Part shown: piece by piece, positions 27,341 to 36,118 of the stretch
How the letters are laid out: each line of letters opens with the position of its first letter
How positions within the stretch are numbered: the first letter of the stretch is position 1
From: Gammaproteobacteria bacterium
GTDB lineage: Bacteria; Pseudomonadota; Gammaproteobacteria; Steroidobacterales; GCA-2729495
Length of the DNA stretch: 64,000 nucleotides
Direction of reading: 5' to 3'
Assembly (NCBI GenBank): GCA_030426355.1
Contig: JAUHYQ010000003.1
Coordinates: 248,001-312,000 of the forward strand
Made by a program: the position numbers and the translations under genes
Notes under the pieces: generated by a model
The model's database searches: none
Seen by the model: only the letters and a program-made list of their open reading frames with translations
What the model was told of the DNA's origin: nothing

Positions 27341-28504
27341 GTGAATAAATCGTACGTACAAGCCAGGGAGAAGGGGATTGCCGTAATCGGTATTCGCGGG
27401 CTACCTGCCAACTACGGAGGTCTGGAAACCTGTGCTGAAGAACTCACCCGGCGTTGGGTAGCAGCTGGCTATGATGTGCGGGTTTATTGTCGCAGCAATC
27501 GTTACGCAGACAAGCCGGCCGAGCTTGACGGGGTTCATCTGGTTTATACACCTTCGCTCAACACAAAAAGTCTCGATACGCTGAGCCATACTTTCTTTTC
27601 CATACTGCACCTGATTTTCACCGGATCACGTTATCGGTATGTGCATTTGTACAACACGGGCAACTCCATTTTTCTGCCATTGCTAAAGTTGTTCCGTAAG
27701 AAAGTGATTCTGTCAGGTGACGGTATAGAGTGGCGTCGCGAGAAATGGGGCATGCTTGCCAAGCTCGTGCATAGAATCGGTGAAAAGTTTGCGGTCTGGA
27801 TGGCGGACAGAATCGTTGTTGATAACCTTGAAGTAGAGCGTTACTACACCGAGAAATACGGGGTCCGAACAAGCCTCATCGCCTACGGCGCAAACGATAT
27901 CGAAGTGGATGAGGCACGCTCTGCAGCATTGATGGAAAAACACCATCTTACGGCGGGCCAGTATTTTCTTTTTGTCGGACGGCTGGCACCCGAGAAAGGC
28001 GTGCACAACCTGATTACGGCTTATGAGGCATTGCGTACCGACTATCCGTTGGTGATCATCGGTGATGATCCGGCAGGTGGCGATTATCGGGATCAGCTGT
28101 TTGCCCGGGCATCCGAAAAAATACGGTTTCTTGGGTTTGTCTACGATAAGGATTACGAGCAACTGCTGGTGAATGCCCGCATGTATGTATCGGCCAGCGA
28201 GCTCGAAGGCACATCGCCGTCACTGGTCTCGGCTATGGGGGCGGGCGTGTGTTCGCTGGTTAACGGCATCGACGAAAATATCGCAACCGTGCACGGCGCC
28301 GCATATACCTACAAGCGCCACGATACGATGGCATTGATAGATCTATGGCAGCGGCTCATTGATACACCGTCCGATATTGAAGCAATGCGCAAAGCCGGCA
28401 GGCGTTGTGTAGAACAGCATTATCGCTGGGACGCAATCGCCGAACAGTATCTGGAGGTTCTGGAGCAGGTCAGTACGGGTGATGCCGAGCATGAGCCCGC
28501 CTGA
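27341..28504 (+). CDS. Glycosyltransferase family 4 protein with N-terminal DUF1972-like domain
   Basis: This 387-residue GT-B enzyme starts at GTG 27341. The N-terminal domain has IGIRGLPANYGGLET, typical of the DUF1972 group of family 4 enzymes, and SGDGIEWRREKWG in the acceptor half. The donor half has FVGRLAPEKGVHNLI near residue 208 and SASELEGTSPSLVSAMG near 285, the GT4 EX7E-type region. Such enzymes often transfer rhamnose or fucose, fitting the RmlD-like gene 26 bases upstream. No membrane span is present; it acts at the cytoplasmic face on lipid-linked intermediates. Its end overlaps the next gene. Confidence 0.85.
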   Translation: MNKSYVQAREKGIAVIGIRGLPANYGGLETCAEELTRRWVAAGYDVRVYCRSNRYADKPAELDGVHLVYTPSLNTKSLDTLSHTFFSILHLIFTGSRYRYVHLYNTGNSIFLPLLKLFRKKVILSGDGIEWRREKWGMLAKLVHRIGEKFAVWMADRIVVDNLEVERYYTEKYGVRTSLIAYGANDIEVDEARSAALMEKHHLTAGQYFLFVGRLAPEKGVHNLITAYEALRTDYPLVIIGDDPAGGDYRDQLFARASEKIRFLGFVYDKDYEQLLVNARMYVSASELEGTSPSLVSAMGAGVCSLVNGIDENIATVHGAAYTYKRHDTMALIDLWQRLIDTPSDIEAMRKAGRRCVEQHYRWDAIAEQYLEVLEQVSTGDAEHEPA

Positions 28505-29459
28505 TAAATACTTGTACATCGTCTCGTCGCCGCATGGTGGATCGACGCTGCTGAGCCTGGTGCTGGGCAATCATCCGCAGGCCGCCAATCTTGGCGAGGT
28601 TGCGTTCATTCCAAAGCTGCTGGCGCTGGGCGAGTTGTGCACGTGCGGTGAACCGCTGTCCGCATGCCCGCATTGGGGCGAGACTTTTGCATTGCTGGCA
28701 GCCAGAACTGGCATTGATATGCGGGCTGCTCCCTACGATCTTTATCTGGGTGAGGCGCTAAAGGGCAAAGACGGTTCCGGACTGATTGACCATGCGCAGC
28801 AAACGCAATGGCGGTACCTGTTGGGAAAGTTGCGCGGCGCTCTCGATACGGCGACATTGATGGCTACACCCCGCTGGCCCGGCATGCGTTTGACCATGCT
28901 GCCATCGGTACGCAAGGGCAGTCGCAATACGCTGGCATTATTCGAAGCCGCCGCCCAAGCCCATGGCAGCGCATTGATCATCGATGCGTCAAAGTCACCG
29001 CGTAAAGCACCGCATCTATATCTGCACAACCCGGAGCAGGTTCGCATTCTGCATCTGGTCAGAGATGCGCGGGGCGTGGTGTCATCGCGAAAAAGGTATA
29101 TGCGTGTTGAACGTGCCGCCGAACGATGGAATCACTATCACACGCTGAGTCGTCGCTTGCTGGACCGCTGGGTGGCTCCCGAACACCGTTTGCGGTTGCG
29201 TTACGAAGATTTCGTGGCCGATCCTGCAGCGTCGCTGAGGAGCGTATTCGCATGGCTGGATATGCCTTATGACCCGGCCTGTCTGCAATTCAGCGATGAC
29301 ATCACGGTGCATTCTGCAGGCGGCAACCCTGCTCGCTTTGATCTGGCGGGCGGTATTCGCCCGGAAGATGACCGCTGGAAGACAACGCTGAGCCCCGAAG
29401 ATTTGCATATTGTTGATGAGCAGGCGGGCTCTACCATGCGGGATTTCGGCTATGTCTGA
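28491..29459 (+). CDS. Sulfotransferase family protein, EPS modification (second)
   Basis: From ATG 28491 the product is 322 residues; GTG 28479 or ATG 28482 would add up to four. The PAPS loop reads VSSPHGGSTLLS near residue 11 and the 3'-phosphate segment LVRDARGVVSSRKR near 185-198. A Cys-rich stretch CTCGEPLSACPHWG near residue 46, common in this bacterial sulfotransferase group, may hold a zinc or disulfide. It overlaps the glycosyltransferase genes on both sides, so sulfation and chain building are tightly coexpressed. Substrate unknown; it differs clearly from the sulfotransferase at 15936. Confidence 0.82.
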   Translation: MSPPDKYLYIVSSPHGGSTLLSLVLGNHPQAANLGEVAFIPKLLALGELCTCGEPLSACPHWGETFALLAARTGIDMRAAPYDLYLGEALKGKDGSGLIDHAQQTQWRYLLGKLRGALDTATLMATPRWPGMRLTMLPSVRKGSRNTLALFEAAAQAHGSALIIDASKSPRKAPHLYLHNPEQVRILHLVRDARGVVSSRKRYMRVERAAERWNHYHTLSRRLLDRWVAPEHRLRLRYEDFVADPAASLRSVFAWLDMPYDPACLQFSDDITVHSAGGNPARFDLAGGIRPEDDRWKTTLSPEDLHIVDEQAGSTMRDFGYV

Positions 29460-30666
29460 AGCATTGCAGAATCTGCGCATGCTGTTTCTGGTTGGCGAGC
29501 CTGACGGGGCCGAACGCGTAGACGTTGCGGACCTTTTCGCCAGACGCCTGGCTGAGCAGGGAATGCAGATTGACTACGTGATCTTCACCACCGGGCCCGA
29601 CGGTTTCTGGCGCGAGCAAGAGTGGCACGGCGCGCGCGCATTTGTTGTTGGGCGCAGCCGTTTGAGCGGTGTGTCCGCCAAGATTGCCAACAAGCTTATT
29701 GAGCTGGGTGCTGATCTGCGCACCTTCTGGCAGGCTCTTACCGGGCCTTACGACATCATTCAGGTGCGCGACAAATTTGTGGTCGGCGTGCTCGGGCTGC
29801 TGGCGGCGCGGCTTACCGGCAAAAAATTCACTTACTGGCTGTCTTACCCGTATGCCGAGTGCCGCATATTAGACGGGCAAGAGGGGCGCGCCCGGTTTCC
29901 GTGGCTAAGCATTGCCGGTGGCAACGTCGCCCGATTTTTGCTCTACAGAATCATTATGCCGAATGCCGATCATGTGTTTGTGCAGAGCCGACAGATGCTG
30001 GAAGATATCGCCGCGGAGGGCGTTGACCGGCAGTTGATGACCCCCGTGCCGATGGCGGTCAGCGAAACTTTACTCGATATGCCACCCACAGATGCTGAGC
30101 CCGGTACGGTGCTTTACCTGGGAACGCTGGTGCGGGTGCGTCGTCTGGACACGCTGGTTTTCGCTTTCAGGCAGGTTCTTGATCGGCATCCTGAAGCGAG
30201 GCTGATTATGGTGGGTGATGGCCCCGACAAAGAGGATCGAGAGTTTCTCGAAGAGGTAGTGGCCGAGCTCGGGCTGCAAAACGCGGTTGAGTTTACCGGC
30301 ATGGTGCCCATGGCAGAGGCGCATGAGCGCGTTGCGCGCGCCGCAGTTTGCATATCACCGTTTTACCCAACCCCGATTCTGCAATCCACCTCGCCTACCA
30401 AGATCAGTGAATACATGGCGTTAGGCCGGCCGGTAATTGCTAACTCTCACCCTGAACAAAGTGTGATCATCGAAGAAAGTCAGGCCGGTTTGTGCGTCGA
30501 ATGGTCGGCGGATGCGTTTGCCAGCGCGATCATAAAAATGCTTGATGATCCCGAACGTGCAGAAAGTATGGGGGCGCGCGGTCGAGACTATGTCAGGCAG
30601 CACCGCATATATCCGGTGATTGCACCGCTGGTGGCCGCAGAGTACGCAAGATTGGCGAACGCATGA
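29452..30666 (+). CDS. Glycosyltransferase family 4 protein (second)
   Basis: From ATG 29452, which overlaps the upstream stop, the product is 404 residues. The GT-B C-terminal domain shows VLYLGTLVRVRRLDTLV near residue 222, MVGDGPDKEDREFL near 255 and STSPTKISEYMALGRPVIA near 317, the usual donor-binding region of family 4. The N-terminal half carries LVGEPDGAERVDVADLFA. It should add one sugar to the EPS repeat unit; donor and linkage cannot be read. It is coupled at both ends to sulfotransferase genes. A longer frame from 29410 would only extend into the upstream gene. Confidence 0.85.
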   Translation: MSEALQNLRMLFLVGEPDGAERVDVADLFARRLAEQGMQIDYVIFTTGPDGFWREQEWHGARAFVVGRSRLSGVSAKIANKLIELGADLRTFWQALTGPYDIIQVRDKFVVGVLGLLAARLTGKKFTYWLSYPYAECRILDGQEGRARFPWLSIAGGNVARFLLYRIIMPNADHVFVQSRQMLEDIAAEGVDRQLMTPVPMAVSETLLDMPPTDAEPGTVLYLGTLVRVRRLDTLVFAFRQVLDRHPEARLIMVGDGPDKEDREFLEEVVAELGLQNAVEFTGMVPMAEAHERVARAAVCISPFYPTPILQSTSPTKISEYMALGRPVIANSHPEQSVIIEESQAGLCVEWSADAFASAIIKMLDDPERAESMGARGRDYVRQHRIYPVIAPLVAAEYARLANA

Positions 30667-31688
30667 ACGAGGGCAACATTTATTTTGTGACGGGCCCGTC
30701 CCGCTCGGGTACAACGCTTTGCAGTCGTGTACTCGGCAACCATTCGCAAGTGCTTGGGCTTAAGGAGCTGCACTACTTCGGCGAGCTTTACGAAGTGGAT
30801 ACCGGGCGTGCCGCGGTCGATAAGGACTATCTGATACGCGCTGCCGCCATGCTGCTGGCGCGAGAAGCACGTGACTCATGGGTTGATGGCCCCACGGACC
30901 AGGAGTTGTCAGATGCCCGTAATCTCATCGACAGTATGCCGGCTGACCAACGCAACGGTGCAGATATGTACGCGGCAGTCGTATCGCATATGGCAGCGGC
31001 TGCCGGGCGGGCGTGGGCCTGCGAGCAAACCCCACGCAATATTTTCTACGCTGAACAGTTGCTCGAACTGTATCCGCAAGCGCGCCTTATTTTTATGGTC
31101 AGAGATCCTCGTGCGGTGTTGGCTTCCCAGAAGAATCGCTGGCAAATACGCAGGCTGGGTGCACGCAACGTGCCGTACTCGGAAGTTATCCGAATCTGGT
31201 TCAACTACCATCCGGTTACCATGAGCAGTTTATGGACGCGGGCTACGGCAGCAGCGATTCGCCTCGAGGCGCATCCGCGAGTCAGGTTGTTACGGTTTGA
31301 AGACCTGGTTGCCGAACCAGAGCAGACGATCAGGGATTTATGCGCGTGGCTACAGATTGACTTCCAGCCAGGCATGCTTGATGTGCCGCAATGGGGTTCG
31401 TCAAATGTTGCGCACGACAGTGAAGCGCCCGGCGTGTCTGCCGCAATGACTGAGCAATGGAAGCAGGTCTTGAGTGACGGCGAGATTCGCATCAGCGAGC
31501 AGCGTACCGCAGCTTTTTTGTCGCGCTTTGATTATCCGCAGCTAACGAACGGGAAAATGAACGCATCAGCATGGTTGCAGTTGCTCATAAGGTATCCGTT
31601 GCATCTCGTTGGGGCTGTGCTGACAAATCCCCGTCGCGTCTGGATTCAGCTGCGGGCGATCATGCGTCGGCCGGCGAAAGCAGGTTGA
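30663..31688 (+). CDS. Sulfotransferase family protein, EPS modification (third)
   Basis: This 341-residue protein has a very clear PAPS 5' loop, VTGPSRSGTTLCSRVLG at residues 9-25, and a 3'-phosphate segment IFMVRDPRAVLASQKNRW near 140-157. RLLRFEDLVAEPEQTI follows near 215, as is common in bacterial Sulfotransfer_3-like proteins. A basic, partly amphipathic tail (about 300-341) may bind membrane. The ATG overlaps the preceding stop. It is cytosolic and should sulfate a different position or sugar from the other two, an inference from their divergence. Confidence 0.85.
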   Translation: MNEGNIYFVTGPSRSGTTLCSRVLGNHSQVLGLKELHYFGELYEVDTGRAAVDKDYLIRAAAMLLAREARDSWVDGPTDQELSDARNLIDSMPADQRNGADMYAAVVSHMAAAAGRAWACEQTPRNIFYAEQLLELYPQARLIFMVRDPRAVLASQKNRWQIRRLGARNVPYSEVIRIWFNYHPVTMSSLWTRATAAAIRLEAHPRVRLLRFEDLVAEPEQTIRDLCAWLQIDFQPGMLDVPQWGSSNVAHDSEAPGVSAAMTEQWKQVLSDGEIRISEQRTAAFLSRFDYPQLTNGKMNASAWLQLLIRYPLHLVGAVLTNPRRVWIQLRAIMRRPAKAG

Positions 31689-31698
31689 GGACGCGCTG

Positions 31699-32949
31699 AT
31701 GACAACCACAAAAAAATTGCTCTCGATCAACAAATACCATTACCGCAGAGGCGGTGCAGAGGCAGTTTATTTTGATCACGCAGCGCTGTTCGAAAGTCTG
31801 GGCTGGCAAAACGCGTTTTTCTCAATGCAGCACCCCAAGAATGAACCGTGTGAACAGCAGCAGTATTTTGTCGAAGAGATTGAATTGGGCCATCTGTATG
31901 GGTTTTGGGAGAAAACCCGTAAGGCGGCCAAGATTGTCTATTCCTTCGAGGCACGAGCCAGATTAGCGGCGTTACTGGATGACTATGCGCCGGATATCGC
32001 CCACGTGCACTCGGCCTATCATCAGATTTCGCCGTCCATACTGTCGCTGCTCAAAGAGCGGGGTATACCGGTTGTGCTAACCGCGCACGATCTGAAGATA
32101 CTGTGTCCCGCATACACCATGCTGAGCAATGGCAGTGTGTGTGAGGCTTGCAAGGGCGGTAAAGTCTGGAACGTGGCCACGCGCAAATGCATCAAGGGCT
32201 CGGCGACGCTAAGTTCGCTGATTGCGCTGGAGGCGATGGTTCACGGTGCGCTGAAAAGTTACCGCCATAACGTCAATCGCGTGGTCACGCCAAGCCGCTT
32301 TTATCGCGACAAGTTTGTCGAATGGGGTTGGCCCGAAAGCCAGTTACTGTATGTCCCGAACTATGTGGATGCGTCGCAATTCGAGCCGGAATATTCTGCC
32401 GGCGACTATTTTTTCTACTTTGGCCGCCTGGTTCGGGATAAAGGTGTACACACGCTCATTCGGGCTGCCGCGGATGCTGATGTGCCCCTGTTGATAGCGG
32501 GCACTGGCCCGCACACGGACGAGTTTAAGGCGTTAGCGGCCGAGCTGGGAGCACGCGTTCAGTTTCTCGGTTTTCGCAGTGGAGACGACCTGCATGACCT
32601 GATTAAGAAGGCGCGGGCCGTTGTATTGCCATCTGAATGGTACGAGAACGCACCAATCAGTCTGTTAGAGGCCTATGCTTTCGGCACGCCGGTTATCGGT
32701 GCTGATATCGGCGGCATACCGGAGATGATTAACACGGGTGAAACGGGCTGGCTGTTTGAGAGCGGATCGATCGAGTCGCTCAGCGAAGCGCTCGACACGG
32801 TCAACCGTATGTCGGCTGCAGACCTCGAAGACGCCGGTCGTGCTGCTCGACAGCATGTCGAGCAGCACTACAATCCGGCGGTATACCGAGAGTCCATGCA
32901 ACAGCTTTACAGCGAACTGCTTACGGGACACACCCACCCAGCGTCTTAA
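31699..32949 (+). CDS. Glycosyltransferase family 4 protein (third)
   Basis: This 416-residue GT-B enzyme has an N-terminal domain with NKYHYRRGGAEAVYF, a glycine-rich acceptor loop, and a Cys-containing insert CEACKGGKVWNVATRKC near residues 150-166. Its donor domain has FYFGRLVRDKGVHTLIRA near 237 and LPSEWYENAPISLLEAYAFG near 313. It is the last gene of the rightward EPS run. Its final 29 bases overlap the end of the convergent paralogue 3 gene, so both proteins are encoded on opposite strands of the same stretch. The sugar donor is unknown. Confidence 0.86.
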   Translation: MTTTKKLLSINKYHYRRGGAEAVYFDHAALFESLGWQNAFFSMQHPKNEPCEQQQYFVEEIELGHLYGFWEKTRKAAKIVYSFEARARLAALLDDYAPDIAHVHSAYHQISPSILSLLKERGIPVVLTAHDLKILCPAYTMLSNGSVCEACKGGKVWNVATRKCIKGSATLSSLIALEAMVHGALKSYRHNVNRVVTPSRFYRDKFVEWGWPESQLLYVPNYVDASQFEPEYSAGDYFFYFGRLVRDKGVHTLIRAAADADVPLLIAGTGPHTDEFKALAAELGARVQFLGFRSGDDLHDLIKKARAVVLPSEWYENAPISLLEAYAFGTPVIGADIGGIPEMINTGETGWLFESGSIESLSEALDTVNRMSAADLEDAGRAARQHVEQHYNPAVYRESMQQLYSELLTGHTHPAS

Positions 32950-35900
32950 GGTCAAACGGCACAGGGACTATCGCATTCCCCGCACCGACTACAGCTGACG
33001 CTCCGCCCGGTGTCGTCAGGTTCAGGCACACGTTGGCATCCGCTGGGAACGTAAAGTCAGCGCCGTCCTCGGCTGCGCCCCATATCTTCATGGTAAAACC
33101 GAGTGCTGCGGGATTGCTGACATCGAAGTTGTCATGGCCTTCGATCGAATACCCGCTCATGCTGGTAAAATTCGAGCTGGCAGTCATGGTGCCAGTCCAT
33201 TCCGCAAATGTACCGCCTGCTGTCGTGCGCAAGTACCATGTGTCTGTCGCTGCATCACGCCAAACGTAAATGCCTGTGTCCGCGGCCGAATTGTAGGCGG
33301 GCATGCCGTCATAGATTTCGGCTTCCGGGTCGGGTGGTGGCGGGTCGCTTACGCAAGGCCCCAGCGTCGCCAGATCGAATTCGCCGCTAACGGGCAGGCC
33401 GCTCGGGCCAACCAGCACGCTTGTCACACTGGAGCCACCGGCCAGGTTGAAACAAGCCGTCGCGCCGCCGGCGACCGTGAAATCAAAACCGTCTTCGCTG
33501 GCGCCCCATGCTTTCAGATTAAAGTCGATTACCTTCGGATTACTGATATTCAGCACATCATGCCCTTCGATAGAGAAGGGTGCGAACGCAACATAGTCCT
33601 CCGACGATGTGATGGTGCCGATGTTGTTACTGAAGGATCCGCCGGCTGTTGAACGCAAATGCCAATTGCCTGTGCCGCAGTCTTCCCACAGCAAAAGCAC
33701 CAGATCCGTGCCCGGGTCGTAGGTTGGCGCCCCGCAGGCTGCAATATCGTTGTCAACGATGGTTGCAATGCCGGCGGGTTTGATAACCACGCCGTTCACT
33801 TCGTTCGACAATTGCAGCAGGAATTGCTCAGAGCCTTCTTCGTCGGCATCGTCAATAATCGGCACATCAACAGTTTGCGAATTGATGCCGGTTGTAAACA
33901 GCAGGCTTCCGGCTGTCAGCGTGTAATCGTCGGGTTGGGTGGCAACCTGATCTGCGGTGGTGTAGTCCACTGACACATCGTCACCCGACCCGCTGACCTG
34001 TACGGTGAACGTCATGACGCCGTCGGTTTCTGACGCCACAGGATCATCAACGGTAATGGTTCGTTGTCCAGCGGTGGGTACCAGTATCTGGTAGCCGGCA
34101 CCTTCGGTGACTTTGTAAATGTTATTGGTCGGAACATTATCGTAATTCTCGACCAGCCCATTGGGCCACGCTATTTGCAGATCTACCGAAGTATTTACGC
34201 CCAGTCCAAAATGTATACGCTGGTGGTTTTGCGTCCATCGATGCAGTCCGCCGTTTTGTTCGCGCAGCTGCGTGACGCCACCCGCCGTGGCGAGTACCCG
34301 GGCGCCTATTGCGCTTGCATTGGAAGTTGTTCCTACCAGCTCAAGCTGAATCCAGCTGTTGGCGTTGCCTAGATTGGCCAGCAGAATGTCCGGCCCGCCC
34401 AGCGAGGCCGGCGGCTCGGGATAAAGGTTCAGTCCGTTGGTCAGGTACAGATCCAGAAAGCCGTTCAGGTCGTAATCTGCAGTGGATACACTTTCGCCGC
34501 GCCCAATATTGAAGCCAACCGGCCCCTCAGCGCCACCGGCACCCGGAACTTCAGTGAAATTGCCGTTGCCGTCGTTCTCAAAGAGCTTATTGGCCAGATT
34601 CGTTACGCCATCACGACACACCAGATAGAGGTCTTCGTCCATGTCATTGTCGAGATCCGCCGCGATAACGCTAACGCAATTTACGGATTGGTTCAGGCCG
34701 CGAGCGGCGGCCTGATCCGTATAGCCGCCCGGGCCGGATACCAGCAAAGCGGGCGGCAGACCATTCTCCGCTCCGCCCGGGCCTGTGAGCGTCAGGTTGG
34801 ATACTGGCGCTTCACTATCAATCGTCCACCACGTATAAGACCACTCGCCTCCCGGCGATGCGCTGAATGTCCATGTTTCAGTAGCCGGGTCGTAGCCCAT
34901 GTACATGCCTTCATCAGTCGCTGAGTTGTGTGGCTTAAGCCCCCATGTGTCTGGATTGGAGGGATCGAGGGTGAAACGGATTGGCTCACTGCCAGTAAAA
35001 CCGGTCGGGTGCACACCCGCCGAGCCTATGTACATGCGGTTTACGTTGCGTGCCTGCCAGTCCAGATAGACATGCAATATGCCTGCACTCTGAAAAGTGA
35101 AGGTTTCCTCTCGCGATCCAGCCGTGGGCAGGTGAGCCTGCACTTGTCCGGCGTACTCGGTTTGCGCAGCGGTCGTGATGGCCGCATCACTGGGGCGCAG
35201 CGTACCGCGCAGCACAAAAAAGTCCGGTCGCTGGTCATTGTTAAAGTCGCCGATCGCCGAATCATTAACGGCCTTCACGTTGGGCAGCATGGACGTAATG
35301 TCAGTAAACGGCACCGTTGACATGTCGTAAATTTTATTAGGCCAGTTGGATTGTGCCGCGCAGAGCAAATCCAGTCTGCCGTCATTATTGATGTCAGCCA
35401 GCTGGCCGTACTGTGTATCATCACAGCGAGTATTCACGGCATTGGATACGTTGGTAAAGGTGTCCGAGTTCTGGGTGAAATGCAGCGGACGGCCGCGTTG
35501 CATCAACGTGAAGTCCATTTCACCATCCAGATTCGAGTCGAGAAAGACGGGCATGCGGCCTGGCCAGCTACGGTACTCAATGTTGTATTCCGTGGCTTCC
35601 TGCGTCAGTGTCCCGTTGTGGTTAACCATGAATTGGTTGATGTCGGCAGCACCCAGCGACTGAAACAGATCCTGGAATCCGTCCCTGTTGAAGTCGCCCC
35701 AGGTCGCGCCGTGCTGATCCAATAGTGGATACTGATTCCAGAAAGCAGTGTTGCTCGCAATATCAGTAAACGTCTGATCGCCGTTATTCACATACATCGA
35801 CGGCTTGTAGCGATGATGGTTGACGTAGACATCCGGCAGGCCATCGGCATTCACATCGCCCCAAGAAGATCCGTATGACTCACCAGTAAAATCAATGGTT

Positions 35901-36010
35901 GAAATGGCCGTTCGGTCTTCAAAACTGAACTGTGCAAATGCTGAATGCGCAACGAGCAGCAGCGCACCTGCCGTGAAAGTTTTTAGTGCGGACTTCTTAA
36001 GTGCAGACAT
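32921..36010 (-). CDS. Secreted FG-GAP/VCBS-ASPIC protein with Calx-beta and two C-terminal repeats (paralogue 3)
   Basis: From ATG 36010 the product is 1029 residues; ATG 36019 is upstream but would overlap its own AGGGGG. The signal peptide ends near VAHSAFA before Q. The layout copies paralogue 2 in reduced form: propeller (DVNADGLPDVY, DFNRDGFQDLF, DLDNDMDEDLY, DYDLNGFLDLY), ASPIC/UnbV (REQNGGLHRW, HFGLG), one Calx-beta domain (about 655-755) and two repeat units. The first repeat has all four cysteines. The second lacks both the CG-x-P cysteine (GMPAY instead) and the W-x-D-C cysteine (WRDA), but keeps the last two. Converging on the EPS operon, it closes the locus on the right. Confidence 0.8.
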   Translation of the reverse strand: MSALKKSALKTFTAGALLLVAHSAFAQFSFEDRTAISTIDFTGESYGSSWGDVNADGLPDVYVNHHRYKPSMYVNNGDQTFTDIASNTAFWNQYPLLDQHGATWGDFNRDGFQDLFQSLGAADINQFMVNHNGTLTQEATEYNIEYRSWPGRMPVFLDSNLDGEMDFTLMQRGRPLHFTQNSDTFTNVSNAVNTRCDDTQYGQLADINNDGRLDLLCAAQSNWPNKIYDMSTVPFTDITSMLPNVKAVNDSAIGDFNNDQRPDFFVLRGTLRPSDAAITTAAQTEYAGQVQAHLPTAGSREETFTFQSAGILHVYLDWQARNVNRMYIGSAGVHPTGFTGSEPIRFTLDPSNPDTWGLKPHNSATDEGMYMGYDPATETWTFSASPGGEWSYTWWTIDSEAPVSNLTLTGPGGAENGLPPALLVSGPGGYTDQAAARGLNQSVNCVSVIAADLDNDMDEDLYLVCRDGVTNLANKLFENDGNGNFTEVPGAGGAEGPVGFNIGRGESVSTADYDLNGFLDLYLTNGLNLYPEPPASLGGPDILLANLGNANSWIQLELVGTTSNASAIGARVLATAGGVTQLREQNGGLHRWTQNHQRIHFGLGVNTSVDLQIAWPNGLVENYDNVPTNNIYKVTEGAGYQILVPTAGQRTITVDDPVASETDGVMTFTVQVSGSGDDVSVDYTTADQVATQPDDYTLTAGSLLFTTGINSQTVDVPIIDDADEEGSEQFLLQLSNEVNGVVIKPAGIATIVDNDIAACGAPTYDPGTDLVLLLWEDCGTGNWHLRSTAGGSFSNNIGTITSSEDYVAFAPFSIEGHDVLNISNPKVIDFNLKAWGASEDGFDFTVAGGATACFNLAGGSSVTSVLVGPSGLPVSGEFDLATLGPCVSDPPPPDPEAEIYDGMPAYNSAADTGIYVWRDAATDTWYLRTTAGGTFAEWTGTMTASSNFTSMSGYSIEGHDNFDVSNPAALGFTMKIWGAAEDGADFTFPADANVCLNLTTPGGASAVVGAGNAIVPVPFDLKTLGGCVP
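32924..33739 (-). repeat. Two Cys-repeat units (paralogue 3), the last with a paired cysteine loss
   Basis: Units run from about 33739 to 33350 and from about 33310 to 32924, reading leftwards, joined by a Pro-rich linker. The second has lost exactly the first two of four conserved cysteines. Confidence 0.7.
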
Positions 36011-36033
36011 GTGCTGCATCCCCCTGATGACGA

Positions 36034-36045
36034 GCCATAAATGGC
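36034..36045. promoter_or_regulatory. Short palindrome before paralogue 3
   Basis: GCCATAAATGGC is a 12-base symmetric site (5-base arms, AA centre) about 25 bases ahead of the paralogue 3 ATG. It could be an operator. No comparable perfect site was found in front of the other two paralogues. Confidence 0.25.
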
Positions 36046-36118
36046 CTGTTGTTATTGTTAGTTACGCCCGGTTTTTCTTGTGACAGGTCTGGTTGGCGAA
36101 ACGCCTTGAATAAAATCG

